A stretch of DNA of 6,590 bases from Chthonomonadaceae bacterium (GTDB lineage: Bacteria > Armatimonadota > Chthonomonadetes > Chthonomonadales > Chthonomonadaceae): the NCBI GenBank assembly GCA_014377395.1, contig JACMPS010000032.1, positions 1-6,590 of the forward strand, read 5' to 3'. A model generated the notes under the pieces. It did no database searches and was not told the DNA's origin. It was given only the letters and a program-made list of their open reading frames with translations. Shown piece after piece: positions 1-4,999 of the stretch. Position 1 is the first letter of the stretch, and each line of letters opens with the position of its first letter. Both the position numbers and the translations under genes were made by a program.

Positions 1-25
1 CAATTGCCACTCGATAAGTTTTCAT
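1..25 (-). CDS. 5' end of an unidentified gene, cut by the window edge
   Basis: Only 8 codons are visible, reading MKTYRVAI, starting with ATG at 25-23 and running off the left edge. On the minus strand an AAGAGG motif lies 7 nt upstream of the ATG, which is good Shine-Dalgarno spacing. The gene lies beyond the terminator that closes the TPR operon, so it is probably a separate transcription unit in the same direction. A basic start followed by a short hydrophobic strand, with the next codon beginning with G, would fit the first beta strand of a Rossmann-fold protein such as a Gfo/Idh/MocA oxidoreductase. Eight residues cannot establish that. The start is moderately supported; the family is a guess. 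Confidence 0.45.
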
Positions 26-86
26 CCCCGTGCCTCTTTATTTCTGTGCCTACACACCCTGACTATTTCATCAAACCTTGAATTTC

Positions 87-116
87 AGTTTACTCGAAAG
101 AGAGGGATTACGTCAA
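87..116 (-). promoter_or_regulatory. weak candidate promoter for the left-edge gene
   Basis: On the minus strand, TTGACG (116-111) and TAAACT (92-87) are separated by 18 nt. This would start transcription near position 80, about 55 nt before the ATG at 25. The -35 box matches consensus at 5 of 6 positions and the -10 at only 4 of 6. A second TTGACT lies at 139-134 but has no acceptable -10. Position is plausible, sequence is weak. Confidence 0.2.
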
Positions 117-192
117 TAAGAGGAAAGTGTCATAGTCAAGTGTTGAGTATTGAGGTGAAGATTTTCTTCCCCTTTTTAGTTCTTCCTCCTCT

Positions 193-263
193 CTTTGCGC
201 CTTTGTGTCTTTGCGTGAGGTTTCCCTCTCCTTGCATTTCTCTGCGCCTCCGTGTTCTCTAAC
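193..263. repeat. 8-nt periodic degenerate repeat tract
   Basis: Two clusters of 8-nt units occur in register. The first is CTTTGCGC, CTTTGTGT, CTTTGCGT at 193-216. The second is CTCTGCGC, CTCCGTGT, TCTCTAAC at 240-263. A spacer of 23 nt separates them. From memory, T/G/C-rich octamer arrays of this type recur in intergenic DNA of many environmental bacteria. I cannot verify this, and the function of such arrays is unknown. The periodicity itself is visible in the sequence. Confidence 0.6.
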
Positions 264-297
264 GTAGTGGGTGGTAGATAATCCTAGCGATACAGTG

Positions 298-340
298 AAA
301 AAAGAGAGCCGAAACGCAACTGCGCTTCGGCTCTCTTTTC
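298..340 (-). terminator. rho-independent terminator of the ABC/TPR operon
   Basis: A perfect 14-bp inverted repeat pairs 300-313 with 326-339 around a 12-nt loop. On the minus strand the stem is followed by an uninterrupted run of T (303-298). It begins 27 nt past the TAA of the TPR gene. The plus-strand side is also T-rich, so it could work in both directions, but no plus-strand gene ends nearby. Confidence 0.93.
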
Positions 341-366
341 TAGTCTTTACGGTGGGAAAAGACCGC

Positions 367-1875
367 TTAATCGTTGGCGACAATGTCCTTGTCCGTGAGC
401 GGTTTCAGTCCCTGAATCTGCTCTTTGCTGATCTTGTACGTCACGCGAATCAGTCGAACGGGCTGTCCATGAGCGAGTGCAGAACCGTCCGCATTTTTGA
501 TGGTGAAGTCAGATTGATAAACCGGAATCGTCTTGCCGTCCCACAATGTTCCGGTTCCGCCCTGACCTCCGATCAGCATTGTTCCGAGTTGTTGCGGTCT
601 GGAGTCGTACATCACAAAACGAGGGTCGTCTGTGATCATGCCCTCGCCGCTATATCCAAAGCGATCCTGAACGTGGGGAGCCGTTGTTCGTGCATTAAAC
701 GTGAGGGTTAGTTTGTACGAATCGGTACCGAAGGAGTACATTTTCGGGTCTTTGCTCAAGTCAAGTTCACGCTCAAAACGGTTTTTACGCACGGAAATAG
801 AATCCTGCATAATTGTCACACTCTGGTCAACATCAAACTTCTCCAGCAACTTGCCTGTGTCGAGGGGACGCTCTTTGTAATCCCAGTCGGTCAGGCGCAC
901 GTCCACACGTCCGCCGTCCGCCATGTTTGCCTTTCCCTTCACCTTGAAGACTTTGGCACGAGTGATTTCCACCTGCGGCTTAAAGGTCATATTCCAGGGA
1001 CGGGGTTCGCCTCTGCCTCCGGGGGGAGCCAGAACAAACGGGTATTTTGTCGGATTGATCTTTGTGTGCATCGAGGTGTCGGCAAGATACCGATCCCGAT
1101 AGCGGACAAGATTTTCGTCTCGATTATGTTCCTCGGCGGCTCGCATGGATTTCACGCTGTAGTCGTCGGGGGTCTTCTTCAACTGTGTCGCCGTGCGCTC
1201 CATTGCCTTTTCCCAGGTGGCGATTGCCTCCGGGATACGTCCTTGCTTTTCGTAGGCATGAGCGAGAATATGCCAGACTTTAAGCGGCGCTCCATAAGGG
1301 AATTCTTCATTCTTCGGATTTGGCTTTGTGTTGAGTGCAAGCACAAACGCATCTACCGCCGTCTGATAATCCTTGATTTTGTCGTAGTTCTGCCAACCCA
1401 ACTCAAAACGGATGTCGGAGATGTCCGGGTTTTTCGCTACGCCCTCTTTCAGCAAAGCCTGAGACGGCGCGATATAACGCCGATCCGAGCGTTCGCTGGA
1501 GTCGGTGAAGTTGTAAGCGAGATGCCACGCCCCCGTGATAAAGATATTGTCGGCGTGAGGATCAAGCCACGTAATCAAGCGGACAAGGGGCAAGATCGCG
1601 TCGTAGTCTCCGCTATGGAAAAACTCGTCGCAACGTACCCAGAGCAGTCCCGCCGCCGCTTCCCGGAAACCAAGCAAAGGCAAAATCAGAAACTCACTGT
1701 TCAAGCCCGAAGCCGTTGTTTCCAGACTGACCTCGTCTACCCTTCGCTCTTTGGCAAGCGGGTCAATGCGGGATTGCATGAACATCGTCCCGGCAAGTCC
1801 GAGTGCCACAAGAGGCAAGAGAAGACGGCGACGCGAAAGGCTTTCGTAACTGTAGTGTTTTGTGGTGGACGTCAT
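367..1875 (-). CDS. membrane-anchored TPR protein, last gene of the ABC operon
   Basis: This is a 502-residue protein of unknown specific function. A basic N-terminus (SRRRLLL) leads into one hydrophobic segment at residues 17-33, with no lipobox cysteine, so it looks like a signal anchor with the rest outside the cytoplasm. Residues 61-122 are aromatic-rich (GFREAAAGLLW, then GAWHLAYNF), a pattern I associate with large bacterial TPR proteins. TPR-like helical pairs follow at about 151-185 (FELGWQNYDKIKDYQTAVDA) and 197-231 (HILAHAYEKQGRIPEAIATW). The region from about 295 to the end looks beta-rich and matches nothing I recognise. The ATG at 1875 has AGGAG 9 nt upstream and lies 18 nt after the permease stop. 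It probably acts as a periplasmic or surface partner of the exporter; that role is inferred from position only. Confidence 0.85.
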   Translation of the reverse strand: MTSTTKHYSYESLSRRRLLLPLVALGLAGTMFMQSRIDPLAKERRVDEVSLETTASGLNSEFLILPLLGFREAAAGLLWVRCDEFFHSGDYDAILPLVRLITWLDPHADNIFITGAWHLAYNFTDSSERSDRRYIAPSQALLKEGVAKNPDISDIRFELGWQNYDKIKDYQTAVDAFVLALNTKPNPKNEEFPYGAPLKVWHILAHAYEKQGRIPEAIATWEKAMERTATQLKKTPDDYSVKSMRAAEEHNRDENLVRYRDRYLADTSMHTKINPTKYPFVLAPPGGRGEPRPWNMTFKPQVEITRAKVFKVKGKANMADGGRVDVRLTDWDYKERPLDTGKLLEKFDVDQSVTIMQDSISVRKNRFERELDLSKDPKMYSFGTDSYKLTLTFNARTTAPHVQDRFGYSGEGMITDDPRFVMYDSRPQQLGTMLIGGQGGTGTLWDGKTIPVYQSDFTIKNADGSALAHGQPVRLIRVTYKISKEQIQGLKPLTDKDIVAND

Positions 1876-1893
1876 GATAAGGGTCTCCTCTCT

Positions 1894-2661
1894 TTAGACT
1901 TCGCGTCGGTCAAAGATCAAAATTGCCAGAATCAGCAAGACTGCCGAGTAGACAACGGCGTAAATCACGTTCTGAGCGACATAGACGTTCTGATTTGCGA
2001 TCTCGGTAGTCGGGTGAATAATCGAGTTCTGGATGTTGAAGTTTCCAAAGTTCGGCAAAAGGTAATGAACGACATTGCCGACAATGCGAACAACTCCGTT
2101 TCGGTTTGTTGTGAGCGACTCCGTGACGGTGGAAAGATTTCCTACAAGGAAAATTCCAAAGGAAAGGAAGAAGTTCACGACGGGGGTTGCAAATGTTGAG
2201 AAGAAAATCGTCAACGCCGCCAGAAGCATCATCTGGAAAAACGTCATGATGACGCCCTGAAACATTTCCGTCGGGACTTTATGCTCTTGAATCCAGATCA
2301 TAAAGAGGAAAACGATTCCCATCAGCGCGATATTGACGAATACCGTTGCAAAGCCACCAAGAAACTTCCCGAGAACAAACTGGTAGCGCTGAACCGGCTT
2401 GGAGAGGACGGTGTAAATGGTACGCCGCTCGATTTCAACCGGAATCAGGTAAATACAGGTGACAATCGTAATGAACAGCCCCGCCAGCAAAATCGCAGCC
2501 AATCCGAGGCTACGAAGTACGGTCTGACTATCACGAGGACTGAGAAACCCGAAAACGGGACCCAGAGAAATAAGAAAAAGTCCGCAAATCAAGAAAATCC
2601 ACATTACGCGGCGGCGCAAGGCTTCGCGAACGGTTTGTTGTGCGATAGCGAGTGCAATCAT
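1894..2661 (-). CDS. ABC-2 type transporter permease
   Basis: This 255-residue integral membrane protein is the channel half of an ABC-2 exporter, working with the ATPase encoded just upstream. Hydrophobic segments lie at about residues 20-40, 51-74, 101-124, 136-158, 160-178 and 229-250, giving the six helices usual for the family. Between the second and third is a cytoplasmic loop at residues 76-102 (EIERRTIYTVLSKPV, then LGKFLGG), which is typical of ABC-2 permeases. The amphipathic N-terminus (AIAQQTVREALRRRVMW) is also typical. The ATG follows the ATPase stop after 2 nt, and an AGAGGAGGG Shine-Dalgarno site (2671-2679) lies 9 nt upstream inside the ATPase gene, so translation is probably coupled. 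Length is normal and no damage is visible. The substrate cannot be read from the sequence. Confidence 0.92.
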   Translation of the reverse strand: MIALAIAQQTVREALRRRVMWIFLICGLFLISLGPVFGFLSPRDSQTVLRSLGLAAILLAGLFITIVTCIYLIPVEIERRTIYTVLSKPVQRYQFVLGKFLGGFATVFVNIALMGIVFLFMIWIQEHKVPTEMFQGVIMTFFQMMLLAALTIFFSTFATPVVNFFLSFGIFLVGNLSTVTESLTTNRNGVVRIVGNVVHYLLPNFGNFNIQNSIIHPTTEIANQNVYVAQNVIYAVVYSAVLLILAILIFDRREV

Positions 2662-2663
2662 GG

Positions 2664-3602
2664 CTATAGTCCCTCCTCTTTGCGGACGGTTTCGACAAAG
2701 ACATCTTCCAGCGATTTTTTGATCGGCACAATGGAAATGATATTTCCAGAAGCGGCACGGATCGCATCTATCGCGGCGGAAATTCGATTATTGTCTTCGG
2801 TAATCAGTCGAACGATATGGTTTGCTTCCTCATGCGTGTCAGGGATGATCGCCTGAAGTTTCGCGAGTGTGCCGTTCACCAGTTGTGTGCCCTCAGCAAC
2901 GATTTCGATTCGTCCTCCTGCGGTCAGGTCTTTGATCGTTCCGGTTGTCAGCAACTTGCCGCGATGAATAATCGCAACGCGGGAGCAGATCAATTCGACA
3001 TCGGCGAGTTGATGCGAGGAAAGGAAAACCGTTTTGCCTTCGTCTTTAAGAGAAGCAACAATCTCACGCAGTTCGGAGTGAGCAATCGGGTCGAGACCGG
3101 AAGTCGGCTCATCCAGGAAAAGCAATTTGGGGTCGTTGATCAGGGCTTGCGCGATGCCTACACGTTGTCTCATTCCTTTGGAATAGCCGCGAATGTTGCG
3201 CTTCCATGCTTCGGGTTGAAGCCGTACTTTCTCAAGACAGATTTTCACGCGACGACTGCGCTCCGGTTCGGGAATCTTAAAAAGTCGCCCGTAAAAGTCG
3301 AGAATGTCCCAGCCGGACATCGAGTCGTAGAAATAAGTTTCTTCGGGTAGATACGCTAACTCTTGTTTGACGCTACTGTCCCCCATCGGCTTGCCGAGAA
3401 GGGTGGCATCGCCCGCAGTGGGGAAGACGAGACCGAGCAACATCTTGATCGTCGTGGTTTTGCCCGCCCCGTTGCGTCCGAGAAAGCCGAAAATTTCGCC
3501 TTCCTGAACGTCGAGATTGAGATTGTTGACGGCAACAACCTCATCGCGTTGCAAACCCACGTACTTTTTAGTCAGCCCCTGGATCGAGATCGCAGCAGCC
3601 AT
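2664..3602 (-). CDS. ABC transporter ATP-binding protein (ABC-2 exporter family)
   Basis: This 312-residue ATPase should power the permease downstream. All nucleotide-binding motifs are present: Walker A GRNGAGKTT (42-50), signature YSKGMRQRVG (140-149), Walker B LLFLDEP (160-166), D-loop SGLD (168-171) and switch histidine H197 (SSHQL). The Q-loop position reads YLPEE (84-88), with Glu in place of Gln, a variation common in this exporter subfamily. Residues from about 220 form the C-terminal extension found in ABC-2 ATPases, ending in the familiar SLEDVFVETV (297-306). The ATG at 3602 has an AGGAGG site 11 nt upstream (3614-3619). It is the first recognised gene of the operon, behind a long leader and a consensus promoter. 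Family assignment is firm; cargo is unknown. Confidence 0.95.
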   Translation of the reverse strand: MAAAISIQGLTKKYVGLQRDEVVAVNNLNLDVQEGEIFGFLGRNGAGKTTTIKMLLGLVFPTAGDATLLGKPMGDSSVKQELAYLPEETYFYDSMSGWDILDFYGRLFKIPEPERSRRVKICLEKVRLQPEAWKRNIRGYSKGMRQRVGIAQALINDPKLLFLDEPTSGLDPIAHSELREIVASLKDEGKTVFLSSHQLADVELICSRVAIIHRGKLLTTGTIKDLTAGGRIEIVAEGTQLVNGTLAKLQAIIPDTHEEANHIVRLITEDNNRISAAIDAIRAASGNIISIVPIKKSLEDVFVETVRKEEGL

Positions 3603-3825
3603 GAATTTGGATACCTCCTACCGCTCTTCCTGCCTAAATCGAGATATGGGTTTCAGGCAAGGGATAAAGGAGCGGAAAAATGATTCGCCGCAGTCTCTCT
3701 TCAATCTCTTCCTGAAAATAATTTTTAGAAGGGGTGTCGCGAGAGGGACGGAGAAAAGAATAAATAAGAGCGTTGAAACCGGCAGGGAAAAGAACGCCAA
3801 CAAAAGGCGTCGTTTACCCTCTGTA
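3603..3825 (-). promoter_or_regulatory. long 5' leader of the ABC operon
   Basis: If transcription starts about 7 nt past the TATAAT box (near 3825), the ATPase ORF is preceded by about 220 nt of leader. It matches no riboswitch I recognise. It contains a small hairpin (3794-3810, 5-bp stem ACGCC/GGCGT) followed on the minus strand by TCTTTTC, which is weakly attenuator-like. A longer-range pairing, TGCCT with AGGCA (3631-3635 and 3655-3659), lies just ahead of the Shine-Dalgarno site. An open frame of 61 codons fills most of the leader and is listed separately. Confidence 0.4.
3618..3803 (-). CDS. doubtful small leader ORF, hydrophobic then basic
   Basis: A 61-codon frame starts at TTG (3803) and ends in TAG (3620-3618). 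That stop overlaps the TAGGAGG ribosome-binding site of the ATPase gene. The predicted peptide has a hydrophobic N-terminal half (FFSLPVSTLLFILFSVPLA) and then a basic, Phe-rich half containing two Cys. It lies wholly inside the predicted transcript, and its stop is where a translationally coupled leader gene would end. Against it, the start is TTG, the only upstream purine-rich motif (AGAGGG) is about 13 nt away, codon use is unremarkable and I know no homologue. It may be a chance frame. Confidence 0.15.
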   Translation of the reverse strand: MLAFFSLPVSTLLFILFSVPLATPLLKIIFRKRLKRDCGESFFRSFIPCLKPISRFRQEER

Positions 3826-3831
3826 GAGGAA

Positions 3832-3860
3832 ATTATACCTATGCCCTCCTTTTATGTCAA
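3832..3860 (-). promoter_or_regulatory. consensus sigma70-type promoter of the ABC operon
   Basis: On the minus strand a perfect TTGACA (3860-3855) and a perfect TATAAT (3837-3832) are separated by exactly 17 nt. This is a full match to the housekeeping sigma consensus. It points toward the ATPase gene and predicts transcription from about 3825. A promoter this strong suggests high basal expression, or control at another level such as the long leader. Confidence 0.85.
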
Positions 3861-3901
3861 TCGCCAATTCTGTGGGACGGATCGAAAAGAGAGACACGGA
3901 T

Positions 3902-3941
3902 TTTTCCGTTCTGCCCTCTATACGGGAGAAGGGACGGAAAA
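3902..3941 (-). terminator. hairpin after the response regulator, possible weak terminator
   Basis: An 8-bp inverted repeat pairs TTTTCCGT (3902-3909) with ACGGAAAA (3934-3941), with further partial pairing inside. It begins about 45 nt past the response-regulator stop and sits just before the ABC operon promoter. On the minus strand it lacks a T-tract directly after the stem. An alternative smaller hairpin (3896-3909, ACGGA/TCCGT on either side of 4 nt) is followed there by a T-rich stretch. Its location fits a transcript end; its form is not a classic intrinsic terminator. Confidence 0.35.
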
Positions 3942-3985
3942 CATTTCAGGAATATGGGGCTTATAAAGGGCGAAGAGGGAGGTTT

Positions 3986-4408
3986 TCAGATTTCGAGGGC
4001 GGATTTACCAATCTGGGCTTTGATACTCTCTGCGAGAACTTTACTCTGATAAGGCTTTTGTACTACCTCAACCACATTAAAGGGCAAATTCAGAGAGGTT
4101 TCATGGGCGTCACGCCCGGTGGCGAGTAAAACGGGAATCTCAGGAGCCTCAAGGGAAAGTTGTAGGGCGAGTTGAACGCCATTCATCACGGGCATCACCA
4201 TGTCCGTAATCACAACCCGGATAGAACTACTTTTTCGGCGGATCAGTTCAAGAGCCACCTGCCCGTTGCAGGCGGTTTCGATGTGATAACCGAGCCGAGT
4301 CAGGTAGGCACTGAGCATTTCGGTCATCAGTGGCTCATCGTCCACGATCAGCAGAGTCGGCAGGGAAAGAGAACCGCCATTAGTTCCAGTCTGTGTTGTT
4401 TGATACAA
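3986..4408 (-). CDS. single-domain response regulator (CheY-like receiver)
   Basis: The gene encodes a 140-residue protein made only of a receiver domain. The acidic pocket is D23-D24 (LLIVDDEP), the phosphorylation site is D69 (VVITDMVMPVMNG), the conserved Thr is T97 (LLATGR) and the conserved Lys is K118 (QKPY). All the residues needed for phosphotransfer are present. There is no output domain, so it probably acts by protein contact or as a phosphorelay intermediate. No histidine kinase is in the window. The start is TTG at 4408: an in-frame TAA lies about 10 codons upstream, and no ATG or GTG occurs before the first beta strand. The Shine-Dalgarno is weak (GGGCGG). Its position upstream of the ABC operon on the same strand may be coincidental, because that operon has its own strong promoter. 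Confidence 0.9.
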   Translation of the reverse strand: MYQTTQTGTNGGSLSLPTLLIVDDEPLMTEMLSAYLTRLGYHIETACNGQVALELIRRKSSSIRVVITDMVMPVMNGVQLALQLSLEAPEIPVLLATGRDAHETSLNLPFNVVEVVQKPYQSKVLAESIKAQIGKSALEI

Positions 4409-4465
4409 GTTGATCCGCCCGTTGCTACAGAGTTATCTCGCCGAGAAGAGGTAAAAGTTATTTAT

Positions 4466-4496
4466 CAAAAAGAACGTTTCCACTCTTCACGTTCTT
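4466..4496 (-). terminator. terminator-like hairpin upstream of the response regulator
   Basis: An 8-bp perfect inverted repeat pairs AAGAACGT (4470-4477) with ACGTTCTT (4489-4496) around an 11-nt loop. On the minus strand the stem runs into five T (4471-4467), like an intrinsic terminator. On the plus strand it is followed by seven C, so it would not terminate there. It lies 58 nt before the response-regulator start codon. It could be an attenuator in that gene's leader, or the end of a short transcript from further right. Confidence 0.4.
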
Positions 4497-4683
4497 CCCC
4501 CCCGAAAAGTTCCCGCAAAAAGAGATTCGCTTTCCAATTCGACTAACATTCAAGACTGATTGGTGATTAGTGTTCCACAATTTTCCCGTCTTTTGCAAGC
4601 GTCCATACCTTATTTCTCAGGGAATTGAAATCTTGTCTGAATTCCCCGGAAAAATGCCCGGAGGTTTGTAATTTTTGGTCTTT

Positions 4684-4845
4684 GGTCGTTGAAACCCATC
4701 AAACCATTGATCAACGGTCCTGTTTATCCTTGCGCTAAGCACCTGTCGGTGGAGGCGTTCTGCCGGACGCAGTGCGGAGAGACAGCAGTAAGGAGAATTG
4801 CCTTGAGTCCACACGAGTGGATGTCCTGTGAACCGATGAACAGGA
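4684..4845. other. series of consecutive short stem-loops
   Basis: At least five local inverted repeats follow one another: 4684-4719 (CGTTGA/TCAACG, extended by wobble pairs), 4740-4751 (CACC/GGTG), 4755-4770 (GCGT/ACGC), 4808-4821 (TCCAC/GTGGA, 4-nt loop) and 4824-4845 (TCCTGT/ACAGGA). An outer pairing CTGTC/GACAG (4743-4747 with 4781-4785) could enclose the central one. Each stem is short and could occur by chance. As a cluster in a non-coding region they could mark a structured RNA or the body of a repeat element. No promoter clearly drives it. Confidence 0.25.
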
Positions 4846-4878
4846 ATTTGTAATTGTTGAACAGGAGTTTGTAATTGG
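4837..4878 (+). repeat. 21-bp tandem duplication
   Basis: Two adjacent 21-nt units (4837-4857 and 4858-4878) match at 19 of 21 positions. Each begins TGAACAGGA and contains TTTGTAATTG. A third partial copy of the core, GGTTTGTAATT, lies at 4663-4673. Two copies with no spacer exclude a CRISPR array. It looks like a local duplication inside the inverted-repeat-bounded segment. Confidence 0.75.
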
Positions 4879-4924
4879 GGTGCTTTTAGAGCCGGGGAAT
4901 TCGTTCCGCCGGAAGGATCATTGC

Positions 4925-4999
4925 AGAAATTCATATGCAAGGAAATTTCTAGCCGCGCTTCTGCGGTAGAATAACTATTATGAAAGTCGCAGAAATTTC
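4925..4999 (+). promoter_or_regulatory. candidate operator with repeated GAAATTTC palindromes
   Basis: A 7-bp inverted repeat, AGAAATT (4925-4931) and AATTTCT (4944-4950), covers the region where the -35 would lie. The perfect palindrome GAAATTTC occurs at 4942-4949 and again at 4992-4999, inside the first codons of the gene. GCAGAAATT also recurs, at 4923-4931 and 4989-4997, followed in both cases by GCAAG. Repeated dyads flanking a transcription start suggest a regulator-binding site. The AsnC/Lrp-like product of the adjacent gene is one candidate for autoregulation. This is inference from pattern and place. Confidence 0.35.
4967..4972 (+). promoter_or_regulatory. -10 box for a probable leaderless transcript
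   Basis: TAGAAT ends 7 nt before the A of the ATG at 4980, so transcription should begin at or next to the start codon. No Shine-Dalgarno-like sequence occurs in the 25 nt before that ATG. No recognisable TTGACA-type -35 sits 16-18 nt upstream. Together these fit a leaderless mRNA with an extended or activator-dependent promoter. Confidence 0.5.

Larger units (their letters stand above)
26..297. other. intergenic region with no supported gene
   Basis: I see no credible coding region here. Open frames across it are low-complexity (Lys/Arg/Glu- or Ser/Phe-rich) and result from the repeats. The stretch holds the ribosome-binding site and probably the promoter of the left-edge gene. It also holds an 8-nt periodic repeat tract at 193-263. 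Another weakly similar stretch, rich in CTCTTT and TGTGCCT, lies near 32-56. Confidence 0.6.
4639..4902. repeat. segment bounded by 11-bp perfect inverted repeats
   Basis: GAATTCCCCGG (4639-4649) recurs exactly inverted as CCGGGGAATTC (4892-4902), enclosing about 264 bp of non-coding DNA. A related GGGAATT lies at 4620-4626. Just inside both ends are copies of TTTGTAATT in the same orientation (4665-4673, 4847-4855, 4868-4876). I see no clear target-site duplication next to the repeats and no transposase. It may be a small non-autonomous mobile element or dispersed repeat. An 11-bp inverted match in a region this size is uncommon by chance, but not impossible. Confidence 0.4.
4409..4979. other. 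571-nt non-coding divergent region
   Basis: This stretch lies between the leftward response regulator and the rightward AhbA/B-like gene. I find no supported gene in it. A long minus-strand frame here extends as antisense into the AhbA/B-like gene and looks like an artefact. It holds a hairpin with a T-tract (4466-4496), a run of seven C (4497-4503), an inverted-repeat-bounded segment (4639-4902), a tandem duplication (4837-4878), several stem-loops, and the promoter and likely operator of the right-hand genes. I could not find a convincing promoter for the response regulator. Confidence 0.7.

Noticed and set aside
111..139. TTGACT at 139-134 as a -35 box for the left-edge gene
   Set aside because: No acceptable -10 lies 15-18 nt downstream. 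The best hexamer, TATTGA, matches only three positions.
108..383. Minus-strand open frame across the left intergenic region
   Set aside because: It spans the terminator hairpin and the octamer repeats, and its product is low-complexity charged sequence created by them.
1066..2199. Long plus-strand open frame of 377 codons
   Set aside because: It is antisense to the TPR and permease genes, which have clear domains and ribosome-binding sites. Its product is Arg/Cys/Val-rich with no recognisable domain.
4409..4620. Promoter of the response regulator
   Set aside because: TTGAAT, TTGATA and TTGCAA hexamers occur on the minus strand, but none has a convincing -10 at normal spacing.
4837..4878. 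Start of a CRISPR array
   Set aside because: The two 21-bp units are directly adjacent with no spacer, and no cas gene is present.
4911..4922. Sequence resembling the conserved 3' end of eukaryotic small-subunit rRNA (GGAAGGATCATT)
   Set aside because: Only 12 nt match and no rRNA sequence lies upstream. It is a chance resemblance in a bacterial intergenic region.
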